From Paenibacillus sambharensis (GTDB lineage: Bacteria; Bacillota; Bacilli; Paenibacillales; Paenibacillaceae), in NCBI RefSeq assembly GCF_003233845.1, contig NZ_QKRB01000036.1, forward strand, positions 222,640 through 286,639: a DNA stretch of 64,000 bases, written 5' to 3'. The notes under the pieces were generated by a model. It searched no databases. It was given only the letters and a program-made list of their open reading frames with translations, and had not been told where the DNA came from. Below, piece by piece: positions 53,175 to 62,322 of this stretch. Every line of letters begins with the position of its first letter. Position 1 is the stretch's first letter. The position numbers and the translations under genes were made by a program.

Positions 53175-53365
53175 CCTAGCTGGCATTCCGCTGATTCGTT
53201 GTCCACCCGGTCGCCCGGACGTTTTGCGTTTCAGCTTACGGCTTGAATGAATAGCCGGGAGGTCCCCGCCGAACAATTCGAACACCTCCACCTCGTCAGC
53301 TTGCCGTATCATCAGTCGGGCCAACCTGCTTACCCTTCCATGATACCCGCACAAGCTCTGGCGCT
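53175..53365 (-). ncRNA. glmS ribozyme (glucosamine-6-phosphate-sensing)
   Basis: On the minus strand the leader matches the glmS ribozyme. The conserved 5' segment GCGCCAGAGC begins at 53364, with the expected cleavage just before that G. Next come GACGAGGTGGAGGTGTTCGA and a TCGGCGGGGACCTCCCGGCT-type P2 region, then AGCCGTAAG and the 3' P3-P4 elements ending near CAGCGGAAT. The order and spacing follow the B. subtilis ribozyme as I remember it. It self-cleaves when bound to glucosamine 6-phosphate, lowering glmS mRNA. The distance to the glmS ATG is about 200 bases. The 3' boundary is approximate. Confidence 0.93.
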
Positions 53366-53421
53366 TATGAAGCTTTATGGTCAACCTCTACCCTGCCTTT
53401 CCTTCTCGAATCACTTATCCT

Positions 53422-53450
53422 ATCATATTCATTTTCCGCTTCGGGCGCAA
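53422..53450 (-). promoter_or_regulatory. Candidate promoter of the ribozyme-glmS transcript
   Basis: On the minus strand, TTGCGC (53445-53450) and TATGAT (53422-53427) are separated by exactly 17 bases. The implied start near 53415 leaves about 50 bases before the ribozyme cleavage site, as expected. Confidence 0.55.
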
Positions 53451-53574
53451 CCAAGATTTTTGTCAGTCCTGGTCGAACAAACAAGATATAACAGCTGATA
53501 TGATGCGCAATTAGACCTATTTTTCTGAAAACAGATCCCCCTGGCTATCGTTCGCTGTCATTTAGCGGAGCAAA

Positions 53575-53613
53575 TGAAAACCCCTATGCACATGAGTACA
53601 CATGCAGAGGGGT
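53575..53613 (-). terminator. Rho-independent terminator of glmM
   Basis: On the minus strand, ACCCCT and AGGGGT, with inner TGCA/TGCA pairing, form a hairpin followed by TTTTCATTT, about 20 bases past the glmM stop. This separates glmM from the glmS transcript. Confidence 0.75.
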
Positions 53614-53633
53614 GTCCGAATCAGGCGGGGGCC

Positions 53634-54989
53634 TTATACTGCCGCAGCAGCACCCAGCTCCGCCTTTACCACTTCTACGATCTGATTGACATAGCCTTCG
53701 ATCTGATCCTTGTCAGGACCTTCCGCCATCACGCGGATCAGTGATTCTGTACCGGATGGGCGAACCAGTACCCGGCCGTTGTCGCCAAGCTCCAGCTCCA
53801 CCTTCTCGACAGCTGCCGCAATGGCTGCATTGCCTTTGTACAGACTCTTGTCGCCAACACGTACATTGACCAGAACCTGAGGAAACTTGCGCATCAGTGT
53901 TTTGAGCTCACCCAGCTTCTTGCCAGACGCCACCAGCGTGTCTACAAGCTGCAGCGCAGTCAGAATGCCGTCTCCGGTCGTATTGTAATCCAGGAAAATA
54001 ACATGGCCGGACTGTTCACCGCCCAGGTTAAACCCGCCCCGGCGCATCTCCTCCATCACGTACCGGTCGCCCACAGCTGTTCGTGCCGATTTTAGACCCA
54101 GTCCTTCTGCTGCCTTGAAGAATCCGATATTGCTCATAACCGTCGTTACAACTGTATCATGCTTCAGCTTGCCGCTGCGTTTCATCGCATCGCCGCATAT
54201 GCAGAGAATAAAGTCGCCATCCACTTCCTCGCCCTGCTCGTCAATGGCAATCAGGCGGTCCGCATCCCCGTCAAATGACAGGCCCAGGTCTGCACCATGC
54301 GCAAGAACCTGCTCCTTCAAATATTCAGGATGAGTGGAGCCTACGCCATCGTTGATGTTCAAGCCGTTCGGCTCTGCACCAACCGTGATGATTTCGGCTC
54401 CGAGCTCGCGGAATACAGTTGGAGCCAGCTCATATGCCGACCCATGAGCGCAATCCAGAACAATCTTGAGGCCCTTGAAGGACTGCTCTACCGTTGTCTT
54501 CAAGTAGTCCAGGTAGCGGTACTTGGCCTTGTCATCGACAGTGACCGAACCAATTCCTGCGCCTTCTGGACGCGGCAGCTCATCGGCTTCGGCATCCATT
54601 AAACGCTCTATCTCAAGTTCGGTCTCATCGGACAGCTTGAATCCATCCGCACCGAAGAACTTGATGCCGTTATCGGCAACAGGGTTGTGAGAAGCCGAAA
54701 TCATTACGCCCGCATCCGCCCTGAGAAGTCTAGTTAAGTAAGCCACTGCCGGTGTAGAGACAACACCGATCCGGATCACACTCGCGCCAATCGACAGCAG
54801 TCCTGCCGTTAGCGCCGCTTCGAGCATCGGACCTGATATCCGAGTATCAAGACCAATAATTACCTTTGGCTTATCCACTTTCCCCGCCAGAACATATCCG
54901 CCACAGCGTCCGATCTTGTAAGCAAGCTCCGGTGTCAGCTCACGATTCGCGACACCGCGCACACCGTCAGTTCCAAAATATTTCCCCAT
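53634..54989 (-). CDS. glmM: Phosphoglucosamine mutase GlmM
   Basis: This 451-residue phosphohexomutase converts glucosamine 6-phosphate to glucosamine 1-phosphate on the way to UDP-GlcNAc. It has the N-terminal [11 protein letters not shown], the phosphoserine loop [13 protein letters not shown] near residue 100, the metal-binding DGDADR near 240, the sugar-binding GGEQSGH near 325 and the phosphate-binding [12 protein letters not shown] at the C terminus. I chose the ATG at 54989; a TTG 12 bases upstream is in frame but lies only about 1 base from the AAAAGGAG site. It follows cdaR by 55 bases on the same strand, the conserved Firmicute order cdaA-cdaR-glmM, in which the three proteins are known to interact. 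Confidence 0.97.
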   Translation of the reverse strand: MGKYFGTDGVRGVANRELTPELAYKIGRCGGYVLAGKVDKPKVIIGLDTRISGPMLEAALTAGLLSIGASVIRIGVVSTPAVAYLTRLLRADAGVMISASHNPVADNGIKFFGADGFKLSDETELEIERLMDAEADELPRPEGAGIGSVTVDDKAKYRYLDYLKTTVEQSFKGLKIVLDCAHGSAYELAPTVFRELGAEIITVGAEPNGLNINDGVGSTHPEYLKEQVLAHGADLGLSFDGDADRLIAIDEQGEEVDGDFILCICGDAMKRSGKLKHDTVVTTVMSNIGFFKAAEGLGLKSARTAVGDRYVMEEMRRGGFNLGGEQSGHVIFLDYNTTGDGILTALQLVDTLVASGKKLGELKTLMRKFPQVLVNVRVGDKSLYKGNAAIAAAVEKVELELGDNGRVLVRPSGTESLIRVMAEGPDKDQIEGYVNQIVEVVKAELGAAAAV

Positions 54990-55044
54990 TGTCAGATCCA
55001 ATCTCCTTTTGTCATGAAAGGCGTTGTTTACCTTATCATTCTAT

Positions 55045-56496
55045 TCAACCCGCGTTGCCGGATTCCTGCCCTTCATTAGTCCCATTTTGTCTCGGTTCAG
55101 CGGCTGCCTCTCCTGTTCCGTCAGCAGCTTTCCCGCTTGAGTTCCCTGTACCGGCAGCTTCTCCGCCTTCAGCTTGGCTGCCGCCTTCCATTTCCGCCTG
55201 CGGCTGTTCAGCTTGTTCTCCTTCTGGAGCGGGCTCCTGCGGTTCTGCTTCAGCCGACGCTTCCTTCGCAGGGTCCGTTATATGAATGCTCACAACGGGC
55301 GGCTGAGCGAAGCCTGGCGTTACAGACGAAGGCAAGTGAACATCCAACCGGACCTCATGCTGGCCTGGCGGAAGGCCGTTCAAATCCGCGATCACCTGCA
55401 CATCCTTGGCTGTAAGTTCTGCGAGAACACTTGGTGCTCCGGTAACCTGAATATCAATCGTGCCGTCTGCAGGCTCTGCAAATGCTGCTTCAAGTCCTTC
55501 TGATAACCCTGCCATTGTTACTTCAAGCTGTGGAAGGGTTACCGTCTCAGATGGCTCCAGTTCCACATTCACTTCAATTTGTTTAGGCTCTACCGCCGTT
55601 AATCCATTCGTCGGTTTCAGCTCCAGCGGGATTGTGCCTGATTCCTTAACGGCAGCCAGATTAATGACCGCACCATCATAAAATTCAAGCTGATCAAGTA
55701 CCTCCTGCGGTCCGTATACGGTCACAGTATCCACTGATGGCTGTATGGATGCAATGCTTAAGCCATTCTGCAGTTTACCTGTATAACTGAGCTGCAGCGG
55801 CAGTGATTTGAAAGGCAGTGTTATTGGAACCTCTACCTCTACAACATTCGGATTAAGAACTGCATCACTGATTTCTTTGCCATTTGCATCATAAGCAGCT
55901 AGACGCACCTTCTTCTCAACGAGATTCTCGTCGACTCCATCTACGTTCACGATAGCGCCAACCATCGCCACTCTGTCCAGCCGGTCCTTCGGCAGTGTGA
56001 CAAACACACGGCTGTTTGGCTTCACGATCGGTGTGCCGACCTTATACCCATTCGCAGGCTGTCCGCTTGTTTTGACCTCAGCTACAAATTCCTTCGTCTG
56101 CACAGATACTAACTCAACTTTAACTCTTGATGGTGAAATATCACGCAGCCTAACCCGCGAAGGCAGCTCATAACGCAGGGTAAGCTCGTGTTCACCCTCA
56201 GACAGTCCGCTTAAATCCACCCATACCTTGTATGCATCCGGAGATGCAGACAGGAGGTCTGATCGGCTTCCCTCTACCATCATGCGCACAACCGAAGGCT
56301 CCATGACTCTTAGCGCCATAGCCTTCTCATCCAGCCCTTCCGCATGAATGGTGACGGCTTCGTAGATTTTGGTATCTGTTGTTGCTGTGACTGTACTAGG
56401 TGATTCTGGATCAAAATGCACAACCGCCCACAGCAGCAGTGCCAGGGCAAGGGAAATGATCTTCAGTGACGTCGGATGATTCAGCCATTTATCCAT
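55045..56496 (-). CDS. cdaR: CdaA regulator CdaR (YbbR-domain protein)
   Basis: This 483-residue membrane-anchored protein has a single N-terminal membrane helix (IISLALALLLWAVVHF, residues 13-28), then four extracytoplasmic YbbR repeats of about 80-90 residues, and a C-terminal tail of about 75 residues rich in Glu, Ala, Gln and Gly. CdaR binds CdaA and modulates c-di-AMP synthesis. The gene overlaps the end of cdaA by 8 bases, so the two are translationally coupled. Length matches the B. subtilis protein. The low-complexity tail varies between species and may span or contact the cell wall; that is inference. Confidence 0.93.
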   Translation of the reverse strand: MDKWLNHPTSLKIISLALALLLWAVVHFDPESPSTVTATTDTKIYEAVTIHAEGLDEKAMALRVMEPSVVRMMVEGSRSDLLSASPDAYKVWVDLSGLSEGEHELTLRYELPSRVRLRDISPSRVKVELVSVQTKEFVAEVKTSGQPANGYKVGTPIVKPNSRVFVTLPKDRLDRVAMVGAIVNVDGVDENLVEKKVRLAAYDANGKEISDAVLNPNVVEVEVPITLPFKSLPLQLSYTGKLQNGLSIASIQPSVDTVTVYGPQEVLDQLEFYDGAVINLAAVKESGTIPLELKPTNGLTAVEPKQIEVNVELEPSETVTLPQLEVTMAGLSEGLEAAFAEPADGTIDIQVTGAPSVLAELTAKDVQVIADLNGLPPGQHEVRLDVHLPSSVTPGFAQPPVVSIHITDPAKEASAEAEPQEPAPEGEQAEQPQAEMEGGSQAEGGEAAGTGNSSGKAADGTGEAAAEPRQNGTNEGQESGNAG

Positions 56497-57322
56497 TCTG
56501 ATCCCCCTTCCGTTTCCAGAAGGACATTTTCGGTTTAACCCGCTCGGCTGCCCGCTTCGGGCTCAATTCTTCGAACAGCTTCGAGATCAATGACTCTTCC
56601 TTAATGTCGCGCACGACCATGCCGTGGACTGCCAGCGATACCTGACCAGTCTCTTCGGACACAACGACGGAGATCGCATCGCAAACCTCACTCACCCCGA
56701 TAGCCGCCCGGTGTCTGGTCCCAAGCTCCTTACTGATGAAGGGATTCTCGGAGAGCGGCAAATAACAGCCGGCTGCCATAATTTGGTTCCCTCGGATAAT
56801 TACCGCCCCGTCATGAAGCGGCGTGTTCGGGATAAAGATATTAATGAGCAGTTCCGAACTGATCCTGGATTGCATCGAGATGCCAGATTCAATATATTCA
56901 TTCAGGCCGGTGTCCCGTTCAAAAACAATTAATGCGCCAATCTTTCTGGCAGATAAATAATTCACGGCTTTAATAATTTCACTTATCCGGTCGCTGATAT
57001 CCCGATCGACATAGGTTGTCCGGCCAAAGAGCTTGCCCCTTCCCAACTGCTCCAGCGCACGCCTCAGCTCCGGCTGAAAGATAATCAGCACGGTTACGAC
57101 ACCAAACGTGAACATCTGGTTCATCAGCCACTTGAGCGTATAGAGATTCAGCCAGGTGCTGATCGCCCAAGTGGCAACCAGTACGAATATGCCCTTAATC
57201 AGCTGTACGGCCCGGGTTCCCCGGATTAGCAGAATCAACTTATATATGATGTAACTAACAATGCCAACATCGATGATATCCTTAATCCATTCATTCCAAG
57301 TCAAATTTGCAAAATAATTCAC
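56489..57322 (-). CDS. cdaA: Diadenylate cyclase CdaA
   Basis: This 277-residue membrane enzyme makes cyclic di-AMP from two ATP. Three N-terminal hydrophobic helices (about residues 15-80) precede the DAC domain, which carries the hallmark DGA in LHDGAVII near residue 170 and RHR in GTRHRAAIG near 203. c-di-AMP controls potassium and osmolyte balance and cell-wall homeostasis. The start is GTG, with GGAGG 7-8 bases upstream. A strong terminator separates it from rsiW, so it probably has its own promoter, although I see no clear -35/-10 pair in the 130 bases between. It is followed by cdaR (overlapping) and glmM. Confidence 0.96.
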   Translation of the reverse strand: MNYFANLTWNEWIKDIIDVGIVSYIIYKLILLIRGTRAVQLIKGIFVLVATWAISTWLNLYTLKWLMNQMFTFGVVTVLIIFQPELRRALEQLGRGKLFGRTTYVDRDISDRISEIIKAVNYLSARKIGALIVFERDTGLNEYIESGISMQSRISSELLINIFIPNTPLHDGAVIIRGNQIMAAGCYLPLSENPFISKELGTRHRAAIGVSEVCDAISVVVSEETGQVSLAVHGMVVRDIKEESLISKLFEELSPKRAAERVKPKMSFWKRKGDQNG

Positions 57323-57452
57323 ACACCCGCCTCCTATGGCGATTGCACCTGCATCTGCATCTGTCTGTATTAAGAACCATTGGTTTTACATTCGGGATTC
57401 ACCGCTTGAAATCCTCCCAAGGCATCCCTTAATCACTATTGTAGCTCATATA

Positions 57453-57486
57453 TAGAAAAAAAACCTCCCGAATTGTCCGGGAGGCT
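57453..57486 (-). terminator. Rho-independent terminator after rsiW
   Basis: On the minus strand, GCCTCCCG pairs with CGGGAGG around a 7-base loop and is followed by a run of eight T. It lies just past the rsiW stop codon and divides the sigW-rsiW unit from cdaA. Confidence 0.9.
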
Positions 57487-57494
57487 GTTATTTA

Positions 57495-58130
57495 TCATGA
57501 TGCTAGATCATTTACCGTCCGTTTCAACTTGTACCATACCCAATCCAGTGCTTGGTTAATGGTCTTCTCTTCTCCGATAATCTTGGCAGTAGACGCCATA
57601 TTCAACGTCCCGTCGATGACAGTCAAGTTGCCCTGTATTTCTCCTGCGACTTCGGTTATACCATTCTCCACCGTTAGATCGCCGCTAACACGCGCCCCCT
57701 CAGGGACGATGACTCTGTTACCCGTGATCACAACCTGGTCGAGGTCTGTTCCGCGTACAACAAGCTCTCCATGCTGCTCCCACATTGTGATGAAGCTTGA
57801 CAGCATGACCATAGCAAAAACGCTCGCTACCGCTATTGCCGGATGATTTCGGAGCCAGCGGGTCCATGAGCGCTTCTGTGGCGCTGCCGGCAGGGTTCCC
57901 ATAATCCGGTCTGTAAGCGCGGCCGCATTATAGGCCTCTGAGCCAGCCAGGCTTCTCGTATCCGCAGAGAACGCCGCCTGAACGTACGCCTCCGTTCGTT
58001 CAAGCTGTTCAAATCGGGACCTGCATGCCGGGCAAGCGAGCAAGTGGGCTTTCAGTTGAATCGCTTCTTCCCGCGGCAACTCGCCGTCCAAGTAGTCGTG
58101 AATCCATGACGTGGCGACATTGCAATTCAT
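57495..58130 (-). CDS. rsiW: Anti-sigma-W factor RsiW
   Basis: This 211-residue single-pass membrane protein holds SigW inactive until it is cut by site-1 and site-2 proteases under envelope stress. The zinc-binding anti-sigma motif HLLACPAC (H29, C33, C36) is near the N terminus, a membrane helix spans about residues 97-115 (IAVASVFAMVMLSSFITMW), and the outer domain has repeats such as VIVPEGARVSGDLTVENG and IQGNLTVIDG, resembling bactofilin-type beta repeats, before INQALDWVWYKLK. The same outer pattern is present in B. subtilis RsiW as I recall it, making the assignment firm. It follows sigW by 123 bases, and that gap contains an ECF-type promoter. Confidence 0.93.
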   Translation of the reverse strand: MNCNVATSWIHDYLDGELPREEAIQLKAHLLACPACRSRFEQLERTEAYVQAAFSADTRSLAGSEAYNAAALTDRIMGTLPAAPQKRSWTRWLRNHPAIAVASVFAMVMLSSFITMWEQHGELVVRGTDLDQVVITGNRVIVPEGARVSGDLTVENGITEVAGEIQGNLTVIDGTLNMASTAKIIGEEKTINQALDWVWYKLKRTVNDLAS

Positions 58131-58180
58131 GGCAGCCAGTCCTTTCCTAGTTTGCTGAACACAAGCTTGTGCTATACGAT

Positions 58181-58206
58181 ACGTGCCAGGAAGGCAACCG
58201 TTTCAA
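58181..58206 (-). promoter_or_regulatory. SigW-type (ECF) promoter between sigW and rsiW
   Basis: On the minus strand, TGAAAC (58201-58206) and CGTA (58181-58184) are separated by exactly 16 bases, the consensus of SigW-dependent promoters. It directs transcription into rsiW, about 45 bases before the rsiW start codon, rather than into sigW. Confidence 0.75.
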
Positions 58207-58253
58207 CTTTTTTAGAAAAGCTTTTAAGAAAATTTTAGAAAAGCGATAAATCA

Positions 58254-58820
58254 TTACAATTCCCGATCCAGCCGCTTACGTAAAAACTCTCTTCCCCGGT
58301 GAACTCTTGTCTTGACGGTTGTAACCGGCATATCCAGCACATCCCCAATCTCCTGAAGCGACAGCTCCTGCAGATAGCGGAGAATCATCACAGTCTTATA
58401 CTTGGCTGGCAAGGTATCTATCGCTTTATGTATCGTCTGCTGCACTTCAGATAGCAGTGTCTCGCTCTCTGGCGTCCGGTTGTCACTCGGAATCATAGAG
58501 TAGCCATCCAGCCCTTCATGGTCATTCGACTCGGCATCAAGCGAATAGCTTGGCTTGCGCTTGCGCAGCCTGTCTATACACAGGTTAGTCGCGATCCGAT
58601 AAATCCATGTCGAGAACTTCATATTCTCATCGTAGCGGTCAAGATTCTTATACACGCGCAGGAAGGTGTCCTGAACCGCATCCTCGGCCTCCTGCCGGTT
58701 GTTAAGCATCCGATATGCCATATGGTACAACTTGTCCTGATATAGCCCGACGATCTCGGCAAAAGCCCGCTGATCGCCTTTCAAAGCCAGCCGCGCCAGT
58801 CGCGCTTCCATGGATATCAC
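58254..58820 (-). CDS. sigW: RNA polymerase ECF sigma factor SigW
   Basis: This 188-residue group 4 sigma factor has region 2 (GDQRAFAEIVGLYQDKLYHMAYRML, residues about 15-40, with DAVQDTFLRVYKNL and FSTWIYRIATNLCIDRLRK) and region 4 (LPAKYKTVMILRYLQELS with the helix-turn-helix IGDVLDMPVTTVKTRVHRGR). It directs envelope-stress and antimicrobial-peptide resistance genes. I chose the GTG at 58820, which has GGAGG 9 bases upstream; the ATG at 58811 is the alternative and would shorten it by 3 residues. The association with rsiW, cdaA and glmM matches the B. subtilis order. A role in self-protection against the lipopeptide made in this window is possible but not shown. Confidence 0.94.
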   Translation of the reverse strand: MISMEARLARLALKGDQRAFAEIVGLYQDKLYHMAYRMLNNRQEAEDAVQDTFLRVYKNLDRYDENMKFSTWIYRIATNLCIDRLRKRKPSYSLDAESNDHEGLDGYSMIPSDNRTPESETLLSEVQQTIHKAIDTLPAKYKTVMILRYLQELSLQEIGDVLDMPVTTVKTRVHRGREFLRKRLDREL

Positions 58821-58899
58821 ACCATCGTTCCTCCAGACGTGCCGCATGGCCGGATCTTGGCCGACCGTTCGGCAATACCGTACACTTCAATACGCAAGA

Positions 58900-58928
58900 A
58901 TCGTATTAGAAATTCGGCTGTAATACAA
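58900..58928 (-). promoter_or_regulatory. Candidate sigma-A promoter of sigW
   Basis: On the minus strand, TTGTAT (58923-58928) and TACGAT (58900-58905) are 17 bases apart, about 75 bases upstream of the sigW start. I did not find an ECF-type TGAAAC/CGTA pair upstream of sigW. Confidence 0.45.
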
Positions 58929-58992
58929 GAACCGGGATGAATGGAGAACCATTCATACCCGGTGTGTAATCTATAAATGTTCATCTGTCCAA

Positions 58993-61800
58993 TCAGCCTG
59001 TATTCCGAAGACCAGCTGCAATGCCGTTGATTGTCAACAGCACTTCCCGCAGCAGTTCAGCGTCATCCTCTTCCGCAGACCGAAGTGCACGCAGCTCTTT
59101 CAGCAGCTGCACTTGCAGATAGCTCAGGGGATCTACATAAGGATTACGAAGCTTAATGGATTCCTGGATCACCGGCACATTATCGAGAATTTCATCCTGA
59201 CCGGTAATTTGCAGGATAATCTGTGAAGTAAGCTCATATTCCTGCTCGATCAGACTGAAGATGCGGCTGCGGACCGAATCTTCCTGGATCATACCCGCAT
59301 AGCCCTCGGCAATGTGAAGATCTGCCTTGGCAAGAGCCATCTGAAGATTGTCGATGAGCGAGCGGAAGAACGGAAACTCATTATACGCCTGCTTCAGCAG
59401 GCTCAGCTTCTCTTCACTGCCGGCAGCGTATTGAACCATTGCCGTACCTGCCGCATACCAGGCCGGGAGCAGATAACGGCTCTGCGTCCACGCAAACACC
59501 CAAGGTATAGCCCGGAGATCCTCGAAGCGGTCACTGTTTTTACGCTTCGAAGGTCTGGAACCGATGTTAAGCTCACCGATTTCGTTCAGCGGCGTGGATT
59601 CCTTGAAGAAGGTAAGGAAATCCGGATCACGGAAAATCAGATCCTGGTATTTCACCTGTGCCAGTTCGGATATCGACTTGGCCATTTCCTCAAAACGGTC
59701 AAAGTTGCCCAGTCTCGCTTCAGGGAACTTTGCCTGCTTCGCTGCTGTGATCAGCGCCCATGTGGCCTGCTCCAGACTTCTGTATGCAATGCCCTGCATA
59801 GCGTACCGGGATGAGAGAACCTCACCCTGCTCAGTTATCTTAATGCCACCGCCAATCGTATGAGGCGGCTGAGCAAGAATACTTCTGTTCAGCGGCATGC
59901 CGCCCCGGCCAAGTGCGCCCCCACGGCCGTGGAAAAACTTGAGTTTTACGTTATAGGCCTTAGCCGCTTTCGTAATCTCTTTAAGCGCTACCCGCAGCTC
60001 CCAGTTAGCGGTTACTACCCCGCCGTCCTTGTTGCTGTCGGAGTAACCCAGCATGATCTCCTGCAGGTCCTGACGTGCTGTAACAGCCGCCCGGTAGATC
60101 GGAAGCTCGAACAGCCGCTTCATGATGTCCGGCGCCGCATGCAGATCATCAATCGTCTCGAAGAGCGGCACAGACTGCAGGGTGCAGCTGACATTGCCGT
60201 TGGCATCCTTATGGAACAAGCCAACTTCCTTCGCAAACACCATAACTTCAAGCAGGTCACTCGCGCCTTGTGTCATGCTGATCAGGTAGCTTGAGATACA
60301 ATGCTCGCCGAATTCCTGCTGCGCCCGGTATACCGTGCGATATACATCCAGGCACTCTCTGGTCGAATCCGAATACTCCAGATGACTGGCTGTCAACGGC
60401 CGCGGATCGTTCAGCAGCTTATTGAGAAGCTCAATCTTAGCCTCCTCATCCATAGCCGAATAGTCATCCACTATATGCATCTGACTCAAAATCTCCGTCA
60501 TGGCATTCTCGTGTTCTTTACTGTGCTGCCTGATATCAAGCGCTGACATATGGAAGCCGAACAATTCAACCTGCCGGATCAGCTTGCGAATCTGTGTATC
60601 TGCAACATAATCAGCAAAGTGCTGGCGCAGGCTCCGGTCAATGACCAGCAGGTCCTGCTTCAGTTCCTCCGGATTATTGTAGCGCTGCAGCTGGCCCTTC
60701 TTCTCGTCCGAGAGAGTGTTGGCGAGCTTCTCGAGCATGAAGCCAATCTTAATGCGGTATGGCTCTTTTTCGTTACGCCACAGTTCTTTGCATTTGCTTG
60801 TATCCAGGACTTGCTTATCCTTTTCGATCGACTTCAGAAGCTCATCGGATACATCTACAATCGTGGTGCTAAAGCTCAGCAGCTGCATAAGCTCCCGGAA
60901 CGCTTCCCGGTACTTCTTCACAGCCAGCTTACGGTGGAGTGTCAGTGTTTCCCAAGTGACATCTGATGTTACGGAAGGATTACCGTCACGGTCTCCGCCG
61001 ATCCAGGAACCGAATCTGAGATAGGCTGGAACATGCCAGTGTTCTCCCGGATAGTATTTATCCAGACACCGTTCAAGCTCCTCATATACCTCTGGGAGCA
61101 CATCGAAGAGCGTCTCATCAAAATAAAACAATCCATTACGCACTTCATCAATTACGGTTGGCTTGCGGCTCCGCAGCTCGTCCGTCTGCCATAGGGTCAG
61201 CACTTCATTCAACAGCTTCTCACGAAGCTTCTCCCGCTCACGGAATGTAAGTGTCGGATTATCGAGCTCCATAACATCGTTTGCCATCCGTTTGTGAATA
61301 TCCAGCACCGCTCTGCGCGTGGCTTCAGTCGGATGAGCTGTCATAACCAGTTCTAGCGATATTTCGGACATGATGGTCTGAACATCTTCAACCGGAATGT
61401 TGTTTTCCTTCAAATCTTGAACTGCGCTTTCAATTGACCCCGGCTGAACAGCTTCTCCTGCCGAGCGCTCGTAATCCCGTTTTCTGCGGATCCGATGATT
61501 CTGCTCGGCAATGTTAACGAGCTGGAAGTAAATAGCAAACGCACGAATGACCTGATGACGAATCTCCGGGCTAAGCGACTCAATCACATGTTTGAATGCT
61601 TCATACCGTTCTGTGGTGAACTCCGCACGAAGCGCCTTGCTCATCTCACGGATCTTCTCTACCTCGTTAAACAGCTCTTGTCCGCCCTGATGGATCAACA
61701 CTTCGCCCAATATATTTCCTAGAAACCGGACGTCCCTCCGCAGCAAATTGCTAGTTTGCGGACGGCTCGCCGCTTGTTGTGAAACCACCTGTTCGGACAT
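58993..61800 (-). CDS. ppc: Phosphoenolpyruvate carboxylase
   Basis: This 935-residue enzyme carboxylates phosphoenolpyruvate to oxaloacetate, refilling the TCA cycle and feeding aspartate-family amino acids, including the aspartate semialdehyde from which Dab is made. Diagnostic motifs are VMTAHPTEATRR with the catalytic His, GYSDSNKDGG, the mobile loop FHGRGGALGRGGMP and a C-terminal tail ending GIAAGLRNTG as expected for this family. I chose the ATG at 61800 because AGGAGG lies 7 bases upstream; the open frame extends 17 codons further. It is transcribed alone, between the tRNA operon and sigW. Confidence 0.97.
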   Translation of the reverse strand: MSEQVVSQQAASRPQTSNLLRRDVRFLGNILGEVLIHQGGQELFNEVEKIREMSKALRAEFTTERYEAFKHVIESLSPEIRHQVIRAFAIYFQLVNIAEQNHRIRRKRDYERSAGEAVQPGSIESAVQDLKENNIPVEDVQTIMSEISLELVMTAHPTEATRRAVLDIHKRMANDVMELDNPTLTFREREKLREKLLNEVLTLWQTDELRSRKPTVIDEVRNGLFYFDETLFDVLPEVYEELERCLDKYYPGEHWHVPAYLRFGSWIGGDRDGNPSVTSDVTWETLTLHRKLAVKKYREAFRELMQLLSFSTTIVDVSDELLKSIEKDKQVLDTSKCKELWRNEKEPYRIKIGFMLEKLANTLSDEKKGQLQRYNNPEELKQDLLVIDRSLRQHFADYVADTQIRKLIRQVELFGFHMSALDIRQHSKEHENAMTEILSQMHIVDDYSAMDEEAKIELLNKLLNDPRPLTASHLEYSDSTRECLDVYRTVYRAQQEFGEHCISSYLISMTQGASDLLEVMVFAKEVGLFHKDANGNVSCTLQSVPLFETIDDLHAAPDIMKRLFELPIYRAAVTARQDLQEIMLGYSDSNKDGGVVTANWELRVALKEITKAAKAYNVKLKFFHGRGGALGRGGMPLNRSILAQPPHTIGGGIKITEQGEVLSSRYAMQGIAYRSLEQATWALITAAKQAKFPEARLGNFDRFEEMAKSISELAQVKYQDLIFRDPDFLTFFKESTPLNEIGELNIGSRPSKRKNSDRFEDLRAIPWVFAWTQSRYLLPAWYAAGTAMVQYAAGSEEKLSLLKQAYNEFPFFRSLIDNLQMALAKADLHIAEGYAGMIQEDSVRSRIFSLIEQEYELTSQIILQITGQDEILDNVPVIQESIKLRNPYVDPLSYLQVQLLKELRALRSAEEDDAELLREVLLTINGIAAGLRNTG

Positions 61801-61901
61801 ACCCTTCCTCCTGACTTCATAACTTTCGTAAAAACATACTTTCTTTATCATACTACAAATTACAACAAGGTTGAAGTCCTTTCGCCTTTTGGTCGTATGA
61901 A

Positions 61902-61928
61902 AAAGCCTTGATATTCAAGGCTTTATAG
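61902..61928. terminator. Hairpin between the tRNA operon and ppc
   Basis: AAAGCCTTGA and TCAAGGCTTT form a 10-bp stem around a 4-base loop; the minus-strand side continues into TTC. It is a second possible stop for transcripts from the tRNA side, upstream of ppc. Confidence 0.6.
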
Positions 61929-62023
61929 TTACCAAGCCGCTTAACAGCAAGGAAAATTAGAAAATCTGCAGCAGCTTGTATATGTATATTTATTCAATAC
62001 TATGAACTGAAAAACAAAAAAAG

Positions 62024-62050
62024 ATCCTGATTTCTTCTCAGGATCTTGAG
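62024..62050 (-). terminator. Terminator of the four-tRNA operon
   Basis: On the minus strand, AAGATCCTGA pairs with TCAGGATCTT around a 7-base loop, followed by TTTTTGTTTTT. It lies 10 bases past tRNA-Gly(TCC). Confidence 0.9.
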
Positions 62051-62059
62051 CATATGTAG

Positions 62060-62133
62060 TGGAGCGGGTGATGGGAATCGAACCCACGCTACCAGCTTGG
62101 AAGGCTGGAGTTCTACCATTGAACTACACCCGC
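62060..62133 (-). tRNA. tRNA-Gly (anticodon TCC)
   Basis: Full cloverleaf with 3' CCA encoded; the anticodon loop is CTTCCAA. It is the last gene of the four-tRNA operon. Confidence 0.95.
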
Positions 62134-62142
62134 GTGATGATA

Positions 62143-62219
62143 TGGTCGGGACGACACGATTTGAACATGCGACCCCCTGGTCCCAAACCAGGTGCTCTAC
62201 CAAGCTGAGCTACGTCCCG
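62143..62219 (-). tRNA. tRNA-Pro (anticodon TGG)
   Basis: Cloverleaf with CCA encoded; the anticodon loop is TTTGGGA between CCTGG and CCAGG. It is the third gene of the operon. Confidence 0.95.
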
Positions 62220-62235
62220 ACATTGTAAAGCTTAA

Positions 62236-62312
62236 TGGCGTGCCCTGAGAGATTCGAACTCCCGACCTTTTGATTCGTAGTCAAACGCTCTATCCAGCTG
62301 AGCTAAGGGCAC
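62236..62312 (-). tRNA. tRNA-Arg (anticodon ACG)
   Basis: Cloverleaf with CCA encoded; the anticodon loop is CTACGAA between TTTGA and TCAAA. A34 is expected to be edited to inosine. Confidence 0.95.
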
Positions 62313-62322
62313 TTATTTATAA

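Noticed and set aside
53172..53384. 70-codon minus-strand frame in the glmS leader
   Set aside because: It lies entirely within the glmS ribozyme, whose conserved RNA elements explain the sequence.
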